From assembly GCF_016817355.1 (NCBI RefSeq), contig NZ_JADOTT010000001.1, positions 313,094-377,093 on the forward strand: a stretch of 64,000 nucleotides of DNA, given 5' to 3'. The first letter of the stretch is position 1. Every line of letters starts with the position of its first letter. The DNA is from Maricaulis parjimensis. GTDB taxonomy: Bacteria; Pseudomonadota; Alphaproteobacteria; Caulobacterales; Maricaulaceae. A program made the translations under genes and the position numbers. Positions 15,722 through 24,336 of the stretch are shown in pieces. The notes beneath the pieces were generated by a model. That model had not been told where the DNA came from, made no database searches, and worked only from the letters and a program-made list of their open reading frames with translations.

Positions 15722-17310
15722 GCGAACAGACCATGGATAAACCAGGCGGGCGGACCGCCCCGCCCATCGCCATACAAGCCCTCCCGGAAAATCCAGAAAC
15801 GCCGCCCATCCATGTCCTCCACCTTGTAATAATCCCGCGCACGTCCCGGCCGCGGTGGCGGCCGCCACCATTCCGGTGCCAGCCGCTCCGGCCCGTCCGC
15901 CCGGCGCACCTTGTGCACCTGTCTGCGCCACACGAACCGCATGGGCGGCCCGTCCGGAATTTCGGCGATAACCTGAAGGTTTTCAGGCCGCTGCAGCAGC
16001 CGGGCCGGGCGGTCCGAACAGCCGGGAACGGCCGCGCTATCCCACTCCGGCAACACGCCTTCATAGACCTGCAGCGCCTCGGCATTTTCCGGCCAATAAC
16101 TGGCCAGGGGCTGGAGGATATGCACCACCCTGTCCCCCAGCCTTGCCGTGATCCGGTCGGCCAGGACCGACAGGGCGTCCAGGTCCGGCTCATCCCCGTC
16201 AAAATCCCCGCCAAAACCCCGCGCTTCGGGCCGGACTGTCCCCGTCCCGAATGCCTCAAGCTCCAGAATTTCAATACCAAAGCCCGGATCTATCCGCTCC
16301 AGCCGGTCGCGGAAAAGCCGCAGGATATGCGCCGGATCATTCACCGGTCGCGCCGCGCCGACCGTCAGCTGTGCCACGCTCTGATCACACCGGAAAGCGG
16401 CCAGACGGAAGCGCCGCGCCCCCTCACCATAGTCTTGTAATCGCTCACACAATGCCGGCGCCAATTGGTCCAGACCGGCCCTGACACCCTCCAGATGGAG
16501 CAAGGCCTCCAGACAGGGCAGGCGCACCGCATGATCCGGCCTCGCCCGGATCGGATCGAGAGGCTCCTGGCGCAGTCCCAAGGCCTGGTCCAGCCGCACC
16601 AGAACCGCCTCGGCGGCGGCTTTGGAATGGAAGCGGCGGGCCAGGGCGCGCCGGTCGATATCATACAGCTGGCCGATCCGGGTCAGCCCGAAACGGCGCA
16701 ACAGAACAAGGGTTTCCTCGGACAGGCGCAGGCCGGCCATCGGCAGTTTGTCCAGCCCGGCCCGCAAGTCTTTGTCTGCCAGGCAGACCCGATCCGCGCG
16801 CTCATGCGCCAGGGCCCAGGCAGCGCCCGGCGTCGGCGCCATGGCCAGCCGGCAGGACAGGCCCGCCCGCCTCAATTGCCCCGCCATATCCGCCAGCATG
16901 GCCGCTTCACCCCCGAACAAATGGGCACAGCCACTGGCATCGATCAGAACGCTATCCGCCTCCCCCAGCGCCAGGCAGGGCGACCACCGCTCCATCCAAA
17001 GCGCCAGTGCCCGCAAGGCTTTGGCGTCGGCATCACGGTCCACCGGTTCCGCCAGTAATCCCGGCGCCCGGGCCCGGGCATCGGCAAAGCGCAGACCCGC
17101 CTCGACACCCAGCGCCCGGGCTGCCGGATTGGCCGCCACGACCCGCAGACCATGACGGCCCGCCTCTGTCAGGACAAAAGGAGCCGGTTCAGCCGGCGCG
17201 TCGCCACGGGATGACGGCATTTCCCGGCCGGATGGACGCGCCCCGCCGCGGCTGCGGCGCAGACGATCGAGTGGCCAGTCCGGGAACCAAACGCAAACAT
17301 GGCGCCTCAT
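15718..17310 (-). CDS. imuB: ImuB, inactive Y-family polymerase-like protein
   Basis: The 530-residue protein starts MRRHVCVWFPDWPLDRL, the classic ImuB N-terminus. A Y-family polymerase-like body follows: ASGCAHLFGGEAAMLADMAGQLRRAGLSCRLAMAPTPGAAWALAH, then the helix-hairpin-helix LRRFGLTRIGQLYDIDRRALARRF. A long C-terminal region ends in VWRRQVHKVRRADGPERLAPEWW and DYYKVEDMDGRRFWIFREG. ImuB lacks polymerase activity and acts as the hub that links DnaE2, ImuA and the beta clamp. It overlaps imuA by 122 bp at its 5' end, unusually long for such cassettes, and dnaE2 by 4 bp. An ATG exists 36 bp further upstream. Confidence 0.95.
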   Translation of the reverse strand: MRRHVCVWFPDWPLDRLRRSRGGARPSGREMPSSRGDAPAEPAPFVLTEAGRHGLRVVAANPAARALGVEAGLRFADARARAPGLLAEPVDRDADAKALRALALWMERWSPCLALGEADSVLIDASGCAHLFGGEAAMLADMAGQLRRAGLSCRLAMAPTPGAAWALAHERADRVCLADKDLRAGLDKLPMAGLRLSEETLVLLRRFGLTRIGQLYDIDRRALARRFHSKAAAEAVLVRLDQALGLRQEPLDPIRARPDHAVRLPCLEALLHLEGVRAGLDQLAPALCERLQDYGEGARRFRLAAFRCDQSVAQLTVGAARPVNDPAHILRLFRDRLERIDPGFGIEILELEAFGTGTVRPEARGFGGDFDGDEPDLDALSVLADRITARLGDRVVHILQPLASYWPENAEALQVYEGVLPEWDSAAVPGCSDRPARLLQRPENLQVIAEIPDGPPMRFVWRRQVHKVRRADGPERLAPEWWRPPPRPGRARDYYKVEDMDGRRFWIFREGLYGDGRGGPPAWFIHGLFA

Positions 17311-17923
17311 CACGGAACTCCAGGTCGAAAATCCGTCCCGCCTCACCCGGCTGCAGGCGGGACTTCTCCAATTCCGCGCGCCAGGCCGGCCGCCCCGGGG
17401 CTCGCGGATCTGCGTTATGGGACTGGGATAGGCGGGCAGAAACCCGCCACCGTCCGTGGGCGGCCGTCGCTCCCGACCGCGTATGGGGAAACAATAAAAT
17501 CAGGGGCGTCTGGCTGTCCTGACTGGCCAGGACGAGACGACGGGCTGCCGTGAAGTCCATATCGTCCAGCTCGGCAATAACCCCTGCTAGACGGCCATCC
17601 CGGGCGCCCTCCTCAACCGCCTTCAGCGCATCCATCCGTGTCGCGGCTTCCACCAGCAGCAAGCGCCCCGGATTCACCCCGGCCCTGGCCAGACCTCTTC
17701 CCGACATCCGCCCGTGTTCGGCCGTCAGGGATCTCTGGGTCACCCAAAGACAGGCCCCTGGGCGGGCTGCATCGCGAAGCGCCGCCAGCGCCAGTCCGGT
17801 CAAGGCCGGAAAATCGCCATACCGCGCCTCGGACAATTCATGCAGGCCGGACCGGCCCAAGCCAAAAGGAAAGGACGCATCCGGCACCAAGGCCGCGGGA
17901 GAGGAAGAGCGCAGAACGGACAT
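17189..17923 (-). CDS. imuA: ImuA, SOS mutagenesis accessory protein
   Basis: The 244-residue protein begins with a short leader and FPFGLGRSGLHELSEARYGDFPALTGLALAAL. It has the RecA/SulA-like core of ImuA (CLWVTQRSLTAEHGRMSGRGLARAGVNPGRLLLVEAATRMDALKAVEEGAR, then LAGVIAELDDMDFTAARRLVLASQDSQTPLILLFPH). It leads the imuA-imuB-dnaE2 cassette. A LexA box lies 3 bp upstream of its ATG. The C-terminal 40 residues (ATRSSAPQPRRGASIRPGNAV) are encoded in the overlap with imuB and may be dispensable. No strong ribosome-binding site separates operator and start. Confidence 0.93.
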   Translation of the reverse strand: MSVLRSSSPAALVPDASFPFGLGRSGLHELSEARYGDFPALTGLALAALRDAARPGACLWVTQRSLTAEHGRMSGRGLARAGVNPGRLLLVEAATRMDALKAVEEGARDGRLAGVIAELDDMDFTAARRLVLASQDSQTPLILLFPHTRSGATAAHGRWRVSARLSQSHNADPRAPGRPAWRAELEKSRLQPGEAGRIFDLEFRDEAPCLRLVPGLATRSSAPQPRRGASIRPGNAVIPWRRAG

Positions 17924-17926
17924 TAT

Positions 17927-17941
17927 GTTCTGTTTTTGTTC
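17927..17941 (-). promoter_or_regulatory. LexA (SOS) box of the imuA-imuB-dnaE2 operon
   Basis: The plus strand reads GTTC-TGTTTTT-GTTC, an exact match to the alphaproteobacterial LexA direct repeat GTTC-N7-GTTC. It ends 3 bp upstream of the imuA start codon, so the operator overlaps the place where a ribosome-binding site would be. Confidence 0.88.
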
Positions 17942-18026
17942 TGGCGCTCAGAAGAGTCAAGAGAGAGGCAGACCCCTCTCAATCTCCAGGCAAACAAGCT
18001 GCTGAAAAGACAGGAATCAAATCCGG

Positions 18027-18434
18027 TCAGGCGGAAACACCCATACCCCCGGCCAGGCGCAGAACCGTATCGACGAGTTGACGCCGCTCAGCTTCGTGAA
18101 CCGGCTTTTCCATCGCCCCCACAACATTCCCGAAGGTCCGGGCCCGCGCCACCGCATCCGCCTTCTGGGACAGAACAATGACCGGAATATCCCGCAAACC
18201 CGAGTGACGGGCCATCCGCGACAGAAGCCAGGCCCCGTCATACGATCCCATCACCATGTCGAGCAGGATGCAGACCGGCAGTTTGTTGCCTCCCGCACGC
18301 TCCCGCAGCAAATCCCAGGCGGCTTCGGCGGAGCGGCAATCTTCCAGCATGAGCGTCGCAGAATGGCGCGTCACGGCCTCGGCAACCAGTTCGGCGTCCC
18401 CCGCATCATCTTCAACCAGAAGCACCCGCCCCAT
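18027..18434 (-). CDS. Stand-alone response regulator receiver protein
   Basis: The 135-residue single receiver domain has LLVEDDAGDAEL (acidic pair at residues 8-9), phospho-acceptor Asp in CILLDMVMGSYDG (about 59), the Ser position in VIVLSQKAD and Lys in GAMEKPV (about 109). It resembles the Rcp1/CheY-like group, although the usual Pro after the Asp loop is replaced by Gly-Ser. It lacks an output domain and a neighbouring kinase. It is divergent from the HTH gene at 18558 and lies upstream of imuA on the same strand, with its own gap of 103 bp. Confidence 0.87.
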   Translation of the reverse strand: MGRVLLVEDDAGDAELVAEAVTRHSATLMLEDCRSAEAAWDLLRERAGGNKLPVCILLDMVMGSYDGAWLLSRMARHSGLRDIPVIVLSQKADAVARARTFGNVVGAMEKPVHEAERRQLVDTVLRLAGGMGVSA

Positions 18435-18557
18435 GTCACAACCCTTGATTTCACAATGCTGAACAACCCGCTTTATACGCTATTCGCCTTTGGGTCATAA
18501 TGGTTTTATTTTGGGACTAATGATTCGTCAGGCGTGGGGACAAAATGATCACGGATT

Positions 18558-19181
18558 GTGGATGCAAAACCGGAGCGATCCGTGAACTGGCCACTTGAAC
18601 TGAGAGCCCTGCGATCCCGGGCCGGCCTGACCCAGCGTGGGCTGGCCGAACTTCTGGGCACGACCCAGCCCCACATCTCCCGGATCGAAGCCGGCCAGAT
18701 CGACCCGCCGCATGAGTTGGCCGCAAAGATCACATATTTCCGAGACGCCCCCCAAAGCCGGGGCGTCCTTGCCAGTATCGAGGCCTCGGTCCGCCAGGAC
18801 CCTCACATTGCCTGCCTGATCCGTCCGGACGATGCCGAAATCCGCTACGAAACCCTCAGCGCCGGCATGCGGAACCATCCCTTGTTCAAGCCGGATGGCG
18901 AAGGCGACCGGATCCGCCCGGAAGTCAGCCCGCAAGGTGTCGTCCTGATCGAGAAGATCAAGGAAAGTGGCATATTTGACGGGCGTGTCGACGCGATCGA
19001 GACGCTCTGGGACACGCATGTCGGCGATGACGTCTACTACTGGCACAGCACGCACACCCCGATCCAGACGGATCGCGGCGAGCGCTTCGTCTACTGTGCC
19101 CTGCGCCCGATCGAACAACGCGACTATGAAAGCCTTCATGCAGAATGGGGCGATGTCTACCGCGTGCTGGAAATGCGCTAG
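18558..19181 (+). CDS. XRE-type helix-turn-helix regulator with C-terminal sensory-like domain
   Basis: The 207-residue protein has an N-terminal Cro/C1 HTH (PLELRALRSRAGLTQRGLAELLGTTQPHISRIEAGQIDPP, residues 12-50). The C-terminal part of about 140 residues is not recognised. It has the mixed alpha/beta look of a PAS-like or ligand-binding domain, with an unusual aromatic and histidine cluster (DDVYYWHSTHTPIQTDRGERFVYCALRP). The first available start is a GTG at 18558, and another GTG at 18582 could serve. It faces the receiver gene across 123 bp, suggesting shared control. Its target is unknown. Confidence 0.7.
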   Translation: MDAKPERSVNWPLELRALRSRAGLTQRGLAELLGTTQPHISRIEAGQIDPPHELAAKITYFRDAPQSRGVLASIEASVRQDPHIACLIRPDDAEIRYETLSAGMRNHPLFKPDGEGDRIRPEVSPQGVVLIEKIKESGIFDGRVDAIETLWDTHVGDDVYYWHSTHTPIQTDRGERFVYCALRPIEQRDYESLHAEWGDVYRVLEMR

Positions 19182-19220
19182 CGCCAACGCTTCCTTTACC
19201 CGGACAGGGTAGGAAAAGGC

Positions 19221-19679
19221 ATGATGCGTTCGAGCCCTTTCCTTCGCGGCACCGCCCTGGCGGTCAGCCTGGTCCTGTCGGCACCGGCCATGGCTGGCGG
19301 CTACGCGAAGAGTCCGCCTGCCCAGCAGAGCAATGAGGAAAGCCGGCACCGGACGCTGACGAATTCACCATCCTATGTGCCGATTGCTGCCCTGACCGCC
19401 ACGGTCCAGGCCAATCACCGGGCCCGCGGCCTGCTTCAGATCGAAGCGGGTCTGGAAGTGCCCGACGCCCAGTTGCGCCGCCGCGTCGAGCGCTACATGC
19501 CCCGCCTGCGCAATGCCTGGGTGACCGCACTCAGCGTCTATGCCGGCGTCAACTACCGCTATGGCGACATCCCCGATGCCGACCGGATTGCCGAAGTCCT
19601 TCAGGAAGCCACGGACATGACGTTGGGCGAAGAAGGCGCGCAGATCCTGATCGGCATGATCATCATCCACGGCGATTGA
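19221..19679 (+). CDS. Small secreted hypothetical protein
   Basis: The 152-residue protein has a clear signal peptide (FLRGTALAVSLVLSAPAMAGG, cleavage after AMA). The mature part SYVPIAALTATVQANHRARGLLQIEAGLEVPDAQLRRRVERYMPRLRNAWVTAL resembles the periplasmic part of FliL-like or Tat-signal proteins seen in caulobacters. There is no transmembrane anchor beyond the signal. It follows the HTH gene by 39 bp in the same direction, with weak ribosome-binding purines (GGAAAAGGC). The role is unknown. Confidence 0.72.
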   Translation: MMRSSPFLRGTALAVSLVLSAPAMAGGYAKSPPAQQSNEESRHRTLTNSPSYVPIAALTATVQANHRARGLLQIEAGLEVPDAQLRRRVERYMPRLRNAWVTALSVYAGVNYRYGDIPDADRIAEVLQEATDMTLGEEGAQILIGMIIIHGD

Positions 19680-19685
19680 ACCGGA

Positions 19686-19964
19686 TCAGCCGACCAGACT
19701 GTCCATGAAGGCCGCCAGATCCACATCCTTCTGCGTGACGCCGTCGGCATCGTGCGTGGCCAGGGTCACATCCACCGTATTGTAGACATTGAACCATTCC
19801 GGATGGTGATCACTCGCATCGGCCTTCAGGGCGACCCGCGACATGAAACCCCAGGCTTCGTTGAAATCGGTAAAGCGGAAGGTCTTGCAGATGGCGTCGC
19901 GGCCCTCAACAGCTGACCAGCCCTGCAAGGACTTCAAGGCGGCGGCGGCTCCGATCTTCTGCAT
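19686..19964 (-). CDS. phhB: 4a-hydroxytetrahydrobiopterin dehydratase (PCD/DCoH)
   Basis: The 92-residue length matches pterin-4a-carbinolamine dehydratases. The core motif [36 protein letters not shown] contains the catalytic histidines, and [21 protein letters not shown] precedes it. The enzyme recycles the cofactor of aromatic amino acid hydroxylases. No phenylalanine hydroxylase is in view, so it may serve another pterin enzyme. The ATG at 19964 is chosen by homology and follows GAGGAGAG. It converges on the secreted protein gene with a 6-bp gap. Confidence 0.93.
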   Translation of the reverse strand: MQKIGAAAALKSLQGWSAVEGRDAICKTFRFTDFNEAWGFMSRVALKADASDHHPEWFNVYNTVDVTLATHDADGVTQKDVDLAAFMDSLVG

Positions 19965-20095
19965 GGCTCTCTCCTCGTTGATTACAGCGACATAGCATTG
20001 ACCGCCCGGGATGGAAGCCTTTCCTCCAGCCAGCGCCCTTATGCACAACCCATGAGTATGTGTGCTATATTCCTCTCTCAATACGGGAGGAAAGC

Positions 20096-21115
20096 ATGCT
20101 GTTTGTCACCAATCGCCGGCGCAAGGGAAATGGCGGCCGCAAGGCTGGTTCGAAAATCCGCTTCGACACCGGCAACCGCTCACCGGAAGTGGAGTTCTTC
20201 GCCTGCCGCTTCACCGGAGGCGATACCCATGAATTCCTAGGCTCCAACCTGTTCTTCAAGGAATTGCGGGACCAGCCCCGGCGCAACATCTTTCTCTTTG
20301 TCCACGGCTTCAATGTCTCCATGGAAGACGCCCTGAAATCGGCCTCACGGCTGCAGGCGGCGCTCGACCAGCAATTGGGAACGGACACACCCGCCGCCAG
20401 CCTTGTGGTTCCCTTCATCTGGCCCTCGGCGGGTGCGGTACTGGAATACTGGGACGATCAGGACAGCGCCAAACACTCCGCCGCGGCCTACAGCCGCTTC
20501 CTCAATTTCTTCGTACGTTGGCGAGAAGCCGGGCGCGGCGACCCAGCGACCGACAATTGCGACCGGCGTATCAATATCCTGGCCCACTCGATGGGAAACC
20601 GCGTCCTGGTCTATGGGCTGAGAGACTGGGCCGAAAAGAATGGGGGCACCCCCCATTTGTTCCGGAATGTCTTCATGGTCGCGCCGGACATCGTCAATGA
20701 AAGCCTGGAGCGCGAAAAGCCCGGCCGCCTGGTCTCAGACAGTTCCCGCAATGTGGTCGTCTACCACGCCTCGGACGACCTGGCCCTGCGCTCGTCGAAA
20801 GCGGCCAATGTCGCCAATGCCATCGCCTCACGCCGCCTGGGACATAATGGTCCGGAGGACATGAATGCCGTCGCCCGCAATGTGTTCGCGGCGGACTGTT
20901 CGGACTTCAATAACGGATATGAACCCCTGGGCCACAGCTATTTCCTGCGGCGCGAATACTCGCAGGCCGACCCGGATCCCGGTGTCGTCCTGCGGCACAT
21001 GGCCAATGCCGTCGACACGGGCCGCATTGCCGTCCCGGAGGGTGAGATCACCAACCGTCTGGGCGATGGCGGCGAACGCCGCGCCTTTGTCCTGCCGGAA
21101 GAATGGGGGCGCTGA
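20096..21115 (+). CDS. DUF900-type alpha/beta hydrolase
   Basis: The 339-residue protein has the DUF900 hydrolase pattern: an oxyanion-side motif [17 protein letters not shown], then FIWPSAG, and the nucleophile elbow [17 protein letters not shown] with Ser at about residue 169. The acid position is plausibly [15 protein letters not shown] and the His is GHSYFLR. The ATG at 20096 follows GGGAGGAAAGC. The protein has no signal peptide, so it is likely cytoplasmic. The substrate is unknown. It ends 4 bp before the stop of the convergent bioB. Confidence 0.85.
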   Translation: MLFVTNRRRKGNGGRKAGSKIRFDTGNRSPEVEFFACRFTGGDTHEFLGSNLFFKELRDQPRRNIFLFVHGFNVSMEDALKSASRLQAALDQQLGTDTPAASLVVPFIWPSAGAVLEYWDDQDSAKHSAAAYSRFLNFFVRWREAGRGDPATDNCDRRINILAHSMGNRVLVYGLRDWAEKNGGTPHLFRNVFMVAPDIVNESLEREKPGRLVSDSSRNVVVYHASDDLALRSSKAANVANAIASRRLGHNGPEDMNAVARNVFAADCSDFNNGYEPLGHSYFLRREYSQADPDPGVVLRHMANAVDTGRIAVPEGEITNRLGDGGERRAFVLPEEWGR

Positions 21116-21119
21116 CCGC

Positions 21120-22112
21120 CTACTCGGCGGCCGGCATCGCCATCGGCTCAATCCCCAGCGTCCGGAACAGGTCGAAATCCTCGCTCTGTTCCGGGTTCGG
21201 GGTTGTCAGCAATTCCTCGCCCACGAAGATGGAATTGGCACCGGCCAGGAAACACAGGGCCTGCAATTCCTTGCTCATGCCCTCACGGCCAGCCGACAGA
21301 CGGACCATGGATTTGGGCATGAGGATACGCGCCGTAGCGATGGTCCGGACAAACTCGATCCCGTCCAGCGGCTCGCTGTCGCCGAGCGGGGTTCCCGCCA
21401 CACCAACGAGATGATTGATCGGCACGCTTTCCGGATGCGGATCCATGCAGGCCAGCTCAGTGAGCAGCCCGATGCGGGCCGCCTCATCCTCCCCCATGCC
21501 GACAATGCCGCCGGTACAGACATGAATGCCGGCACCGCGAACCCGTGACAGCGTATCCAGACGGTCTTGATAGGTCCGCGTGGAAATCACGCGGCCGTAA
21601 TCCTCCGGCGCCGTATCGAGATTGTGATTGTAGTAATCGAGACCGGCCGTCCGCAGCTTCTCGGCCTGGCCATCAGACAGCATGCCCAGCGTGACACAGG
21701 TCTCCATGCCCATCGCCTTCACGCCCGAAATCATGTCGCAGATCTTGTCTTCGTCGCGCGGCTTCAGCTCGCGCCAGGCCGCGCCCATGCAGAAACGCGT
21801 TGCCCCGCCATCCTTGGCTTTCTGAGCCGCCGTCAGAACATCATCCAGCGGCATCAGCTTGGACGCTTCAAGCCCGGTATCGAAATGGGCGGACTGGTTG
21901 CAATACCCGCAATCCTCGGCACAACCGCCCGTCTTGATTGACAGCAACTGGCTCGTTTGCACGTGATTGGCCGAATGGCCCTTTCTGTGCACGGACTGGG
22001 CAGCAAATATCAGATCGTTAAACGGCGCGCGGTATATCGCGCCGGCCTGTTCGCGTGTCCAGTCAGTGCGCGGCTGGGCAAGGGTTTCGATTTCGCTGAG
22101 CAAGGAAGTCAT
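21120..22112 (-). CDS. bioB: Biotin synthase
   Basis: The 330-residue radical-SAM enzyme has CAEDCGYC (the [4Fe-4S] CxxxCxxC motif, near residues 60-67) and the [2Fe-2S]-binding region with [26 protein letters not shown] and [14 protein letters not shown]. It inserts sulfur into dethiobiotin. The ATG at 22112 begins [19 protein letters not shown]; a longer frame would overlap the divergent VanZ gene. No other bio genes are in the window, so it is separated from the bioFADC genes, as in many alphaproteobacteria. Confidence 0.97.
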   Translation of the reverse strand: MTSLLSEIETLAQPRTDWTREQAGAIYRAPFNDLIFAAQSVHRKGHSANHVQTSQLLSIKTGGCAEDCGYCNQSAHFDTGLEASKLMPLDDVLTAAQKAKDGGATRFCMGAAWRELKPRDEDKICDMISGVKAMGMETCVTLGMLSDGQAEKLRTAGLDYYNHNLDTAPEDYGRVISTRTYQDRLDTLSRVRGAGIHVCTGGIVGMGEDEAARIGLLTELACMDPHPESVPINHLVGVAGTPLGDSEPLDGIEFVRTIATARILMPKSMVRLSAGREGMSKELQALCFLAGANSIFVGEELLTTPNPEQSEDFDLFRTLGIEPMAMPAAE

Positions 22113-22173
22113 GACAGGTCCGTCCCGAAAAGTGACAGGGGAAAGTAGAAACACCGGTGGCGCGCGTCCAGAC

Positions 22174-22533
22174 ATGGGACTGCGCTGGGGTGCCCGTTTG
22201 CTGCTTGTGGTCGCCCTCGTCGTGATCACCGACCTGGCGCTTCAGCCAGCCAGCGAAGTCACAACCCGCTGGCTCGGCACCGACAAGATCGAGCATATGG
22301 CCGCCTTTGTCGCGCTGACAATTCTGATAGCTGTCGGATTTCCTCGCCTGCCCCGCTGGCTGGGAGGCCTCGCCTTGCTGGCCTACGGCATCGGAATTGA
22401 ACTCGCACAGGCTGAAATGGGCCAAGGCCGGCACGCCTCGCTGGCAGACATCATTGCCGATGCGCTGGGCATTCTGCTCGCCTTGATCCTGATCAGCCTG
22501 ACCCGGCGCCTTCTGCGGACGCAGCCCCACTGA
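22174..22533 (+). CDS. VanZ-like membrane protein
   Basis: The 119-residue protein has four short hydrophobic segments and the VanZ-family pattern: [72 protein letters not shown]. The D-K-x-x-H and E-x-x-Q residues are conserved in the family, whose usual role is unclear. The ATG at 22174 lies 62 bp from the divergent bioB start. A terminator hairpin follows. Confidence 0.85.
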   Translation: MGLRWGARLLLVVALVVITDLALQPASEVTTRWLGTDKIEHMAAFVALTILIAVGFPRLPRWLGGLALLAYGIGIELAQAEMGQGRHASLADIIADALGILLALILISLTRRLLRTQPH

Positions 22534-22552
22534 CCCGACACCGAAAAAGAAA

Positions 22553-22578
22553 AGGCCCCGCCCGGAAGGGCGAGGCCT
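22553..22578. terminator. Bidirectional intrinsic terminator
   Basis: The stem AGGCCCCGCCC, loop GGAA and arm GGGCGAGGCCT form a strong hairpin between the convergent VanZ and AGCS symporter genes. An A-run (AAAAAGAAAAGG) precedes it, which becomes the U-tract for minus-strand transcription. Confidence 0.8.
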
Positions 22579-22600
22579 GATCTGTGTCCATGAAGACGGC

Positions 22601-24070
22601 CTATTCGGCCTTTTCGCCTTCGCCTGACTTGCCTTCCAGCTTGTCGAAATAGGCGGTCGTCGCCTTGAAGATAATCGGTGACAGGACCAGAAGCGCGATC
22701 AGGTTGGGCGCCGCCATCAGACCGGTCAGCGTATCCGTTGTCAGCCAGACCGTGTTCATGAGTGCCGTCACATTCTCACCCGCATAGAGCAGGAAAGTGG
22801 CCGCCAGGATCATGGCGATCCAGACCAGACGGAAGGGCAGGATGACCTTCACACCGAACAGGTATTCCGCACAGCGCTCACCATAATAGGACCAGCCCAG
22901 AATGGTGGTGAAGGCGAACAAGGCCAGCGCGATCGTCACGAAATGATCGCCGAAGCCCGGAAGCGCATCAGCAAAGGCCGCCGTCGTGATCCGGGCCCCG
23001 GTGTCGCAAACTTCCGGCGTGATACCACTCTGGGCAATCAGGAAGGCATTGCATTCTTCCGGGATGACGCCCGAAGTCAGGATGGCCAGACCCGTGATCG
23101 AGCAAACCATGATTGTATCGATGAAGGTCCCCAGCATGGCGATAATGCCCTGGTCGACCGGGTCATCATTCTGCGCAGCGGCGTGGGCAATCGGGGCTGA
23201 GCCCTGACCCGCCTCGTTGGAGAAAATGCCGCGGGCCACACCACGCTGCATGGCCAGCATCAACATGGCGCCCGTGAAGCCGCCTGCGGCCGCATCAAAA
23301 CCGAACGCGCTGCTGAAGATACGGATGAAAGCATTGGGGATTTCAGCGTAGTTGATGGCCACAACCAAAAGACCCAAGGCGATGTAGGACAGCGCCATGG
23401 CCGGAACGACTTTCTCGGCCACATTGGCAATCCGCTTAATGCCGCCGAGAATTACAAGACCCGCCAGAAGCGCGATCACGCCACCCGTGATGTAGTATTC
23501 CACGCCATAGGTCTCGCCTACGGTGCGAACGACTTCCGCGGTCTGAATGGCATTGCCGGTCCCCAGACCCGCCATCACCCCGAAGAAGGCGAACAGACCG
23601 CCCAGCCAGATCCACTGCTTGCCCATGCCATTCTTGATGTAATACATCGGCCCGCCGACCCGGCGGCCTTCGGCATCAACTTCACGGTATTTCACCGCCA
23701 GCACGCCTTCGGCAAACTTGGTGGCCATGCCGACCAAGGCCGTCATCCACATCCAGAACAGGGCACCCGGGCCGCCGATCGCAATGGCCACGGCAACGCC
23801 GGCGATATTGCCCGTGCCGATCGTGGACGAGAGCGCGGTCATCAAGGCCTGGAAAGGTGTGACATCACCCTCGCCCTCAGCCTTGCGTCCTTTCATCAGC
23901 TCACCAAACGCGAAGCCGATCTTGCGCAAGGGCATGAACCGTAAGCCGATTGTCAGGTACAAGCCCGTACCCAGCAGGAGGACCAGCATGGGCGGCCCCC
24001 AAACGAAACCGTTTACGGTTCCGATGGTATTGGAAATCACTTCTCCGATTGATCCGGAATTCGCCGTCAT
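22601..24070 (-). CDS. Alanine/glycine:cation symporter (AGCS family)
   Basis: The 489-residue protein has about eleven hydrophobic segments and the AGCS signatures: [51 protein letters not shown], then [27 protein letters not shown]. The family moves alanine or glycine into the cytoplasm with sodium. The ATG at 24070 begins [12 protein letters not shown], and a longer frame would prepend an unrelated segment. The C-terminal tail is Gly/Glu-rich. It stands alone and faces the S41 peptidase gene across 266 bp. Confidence 0.95.
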   Translation of the reverse strand: MTANSGSIGEVISNTIGTVNGFVWGPPMLVLLLGTGLYLTIGLRFMPLRKIGFAFGELMKGRKAEGEGDVTPFQALMTALSSTIGTGNIAGVAVAIAIGGPGALFWMWMTALVGMATKFAEGVLAVKYREVDAEGRRVGGPMYYIKNGMGKQWIWLGGLFAFFGVMAGLGTGNAIQTAEVVRTVGETYGVEYYITGGVIALLAGLVILGGIKRIANVAEKVVPAMALSYIALGLLVVAINYAEIPNAFIRIFSSAFGFDAAAGGFTGAMLMLAMQRGVARGIFSNEAGQGSAPIAHAAAQNDDPVDQGIIAMLGTFIDTIMVCSITGLAILTSGVIPEECNAFLIAQSGITPEVCDTGARITTAAFADALPGFGDHFVTIALALFAFTTILGWSYYGERCAEYLFGVKVILPFRLVWIAMILAATFLLYAGENVTALMNTVWLTTDTLTGLMAAPNLIALLVLSPIIFKATTAYFDKLEGKSGEGEKAE

Positions 24071-24336
24071 ACCTATCCCCAGTATTGCACGTGCTACTAA
24101 AGCTGGGCCGCACGCAGACCGGGAAAGCAAGCCCTTCGGCCCGTCTTCATCCCGAGAATGTCACAGCACGACCCATGACCCCATTTGTGTAGGCGGCACC
24201 TTAGGCGGGGGCTGGCAGCACGCAAAGGAATTTTGTGCGTAACCTGACAGTGAACCTGCCAATAGCTAAATGCGAGTTCACTTGAATCCGGCTCTCAGCT
24301 CCCGGCATGCTATGCGCCGGAACAGGAGAGGGAAAT
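24071..24336. promoter_or_regulatory. Divergent promoter region with an inverted repeat
   Basis: This 266-bp gap separates the AGCS symporter and S41 peptidase genes. A 7-bp inverted repeat AGTGAAC (24249-24255) and GTTCACT (24276-24282), 20 bp apart, is a candidate operator or hairpin close to the peptidase. No other element is clear. Confidence 0.4.
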
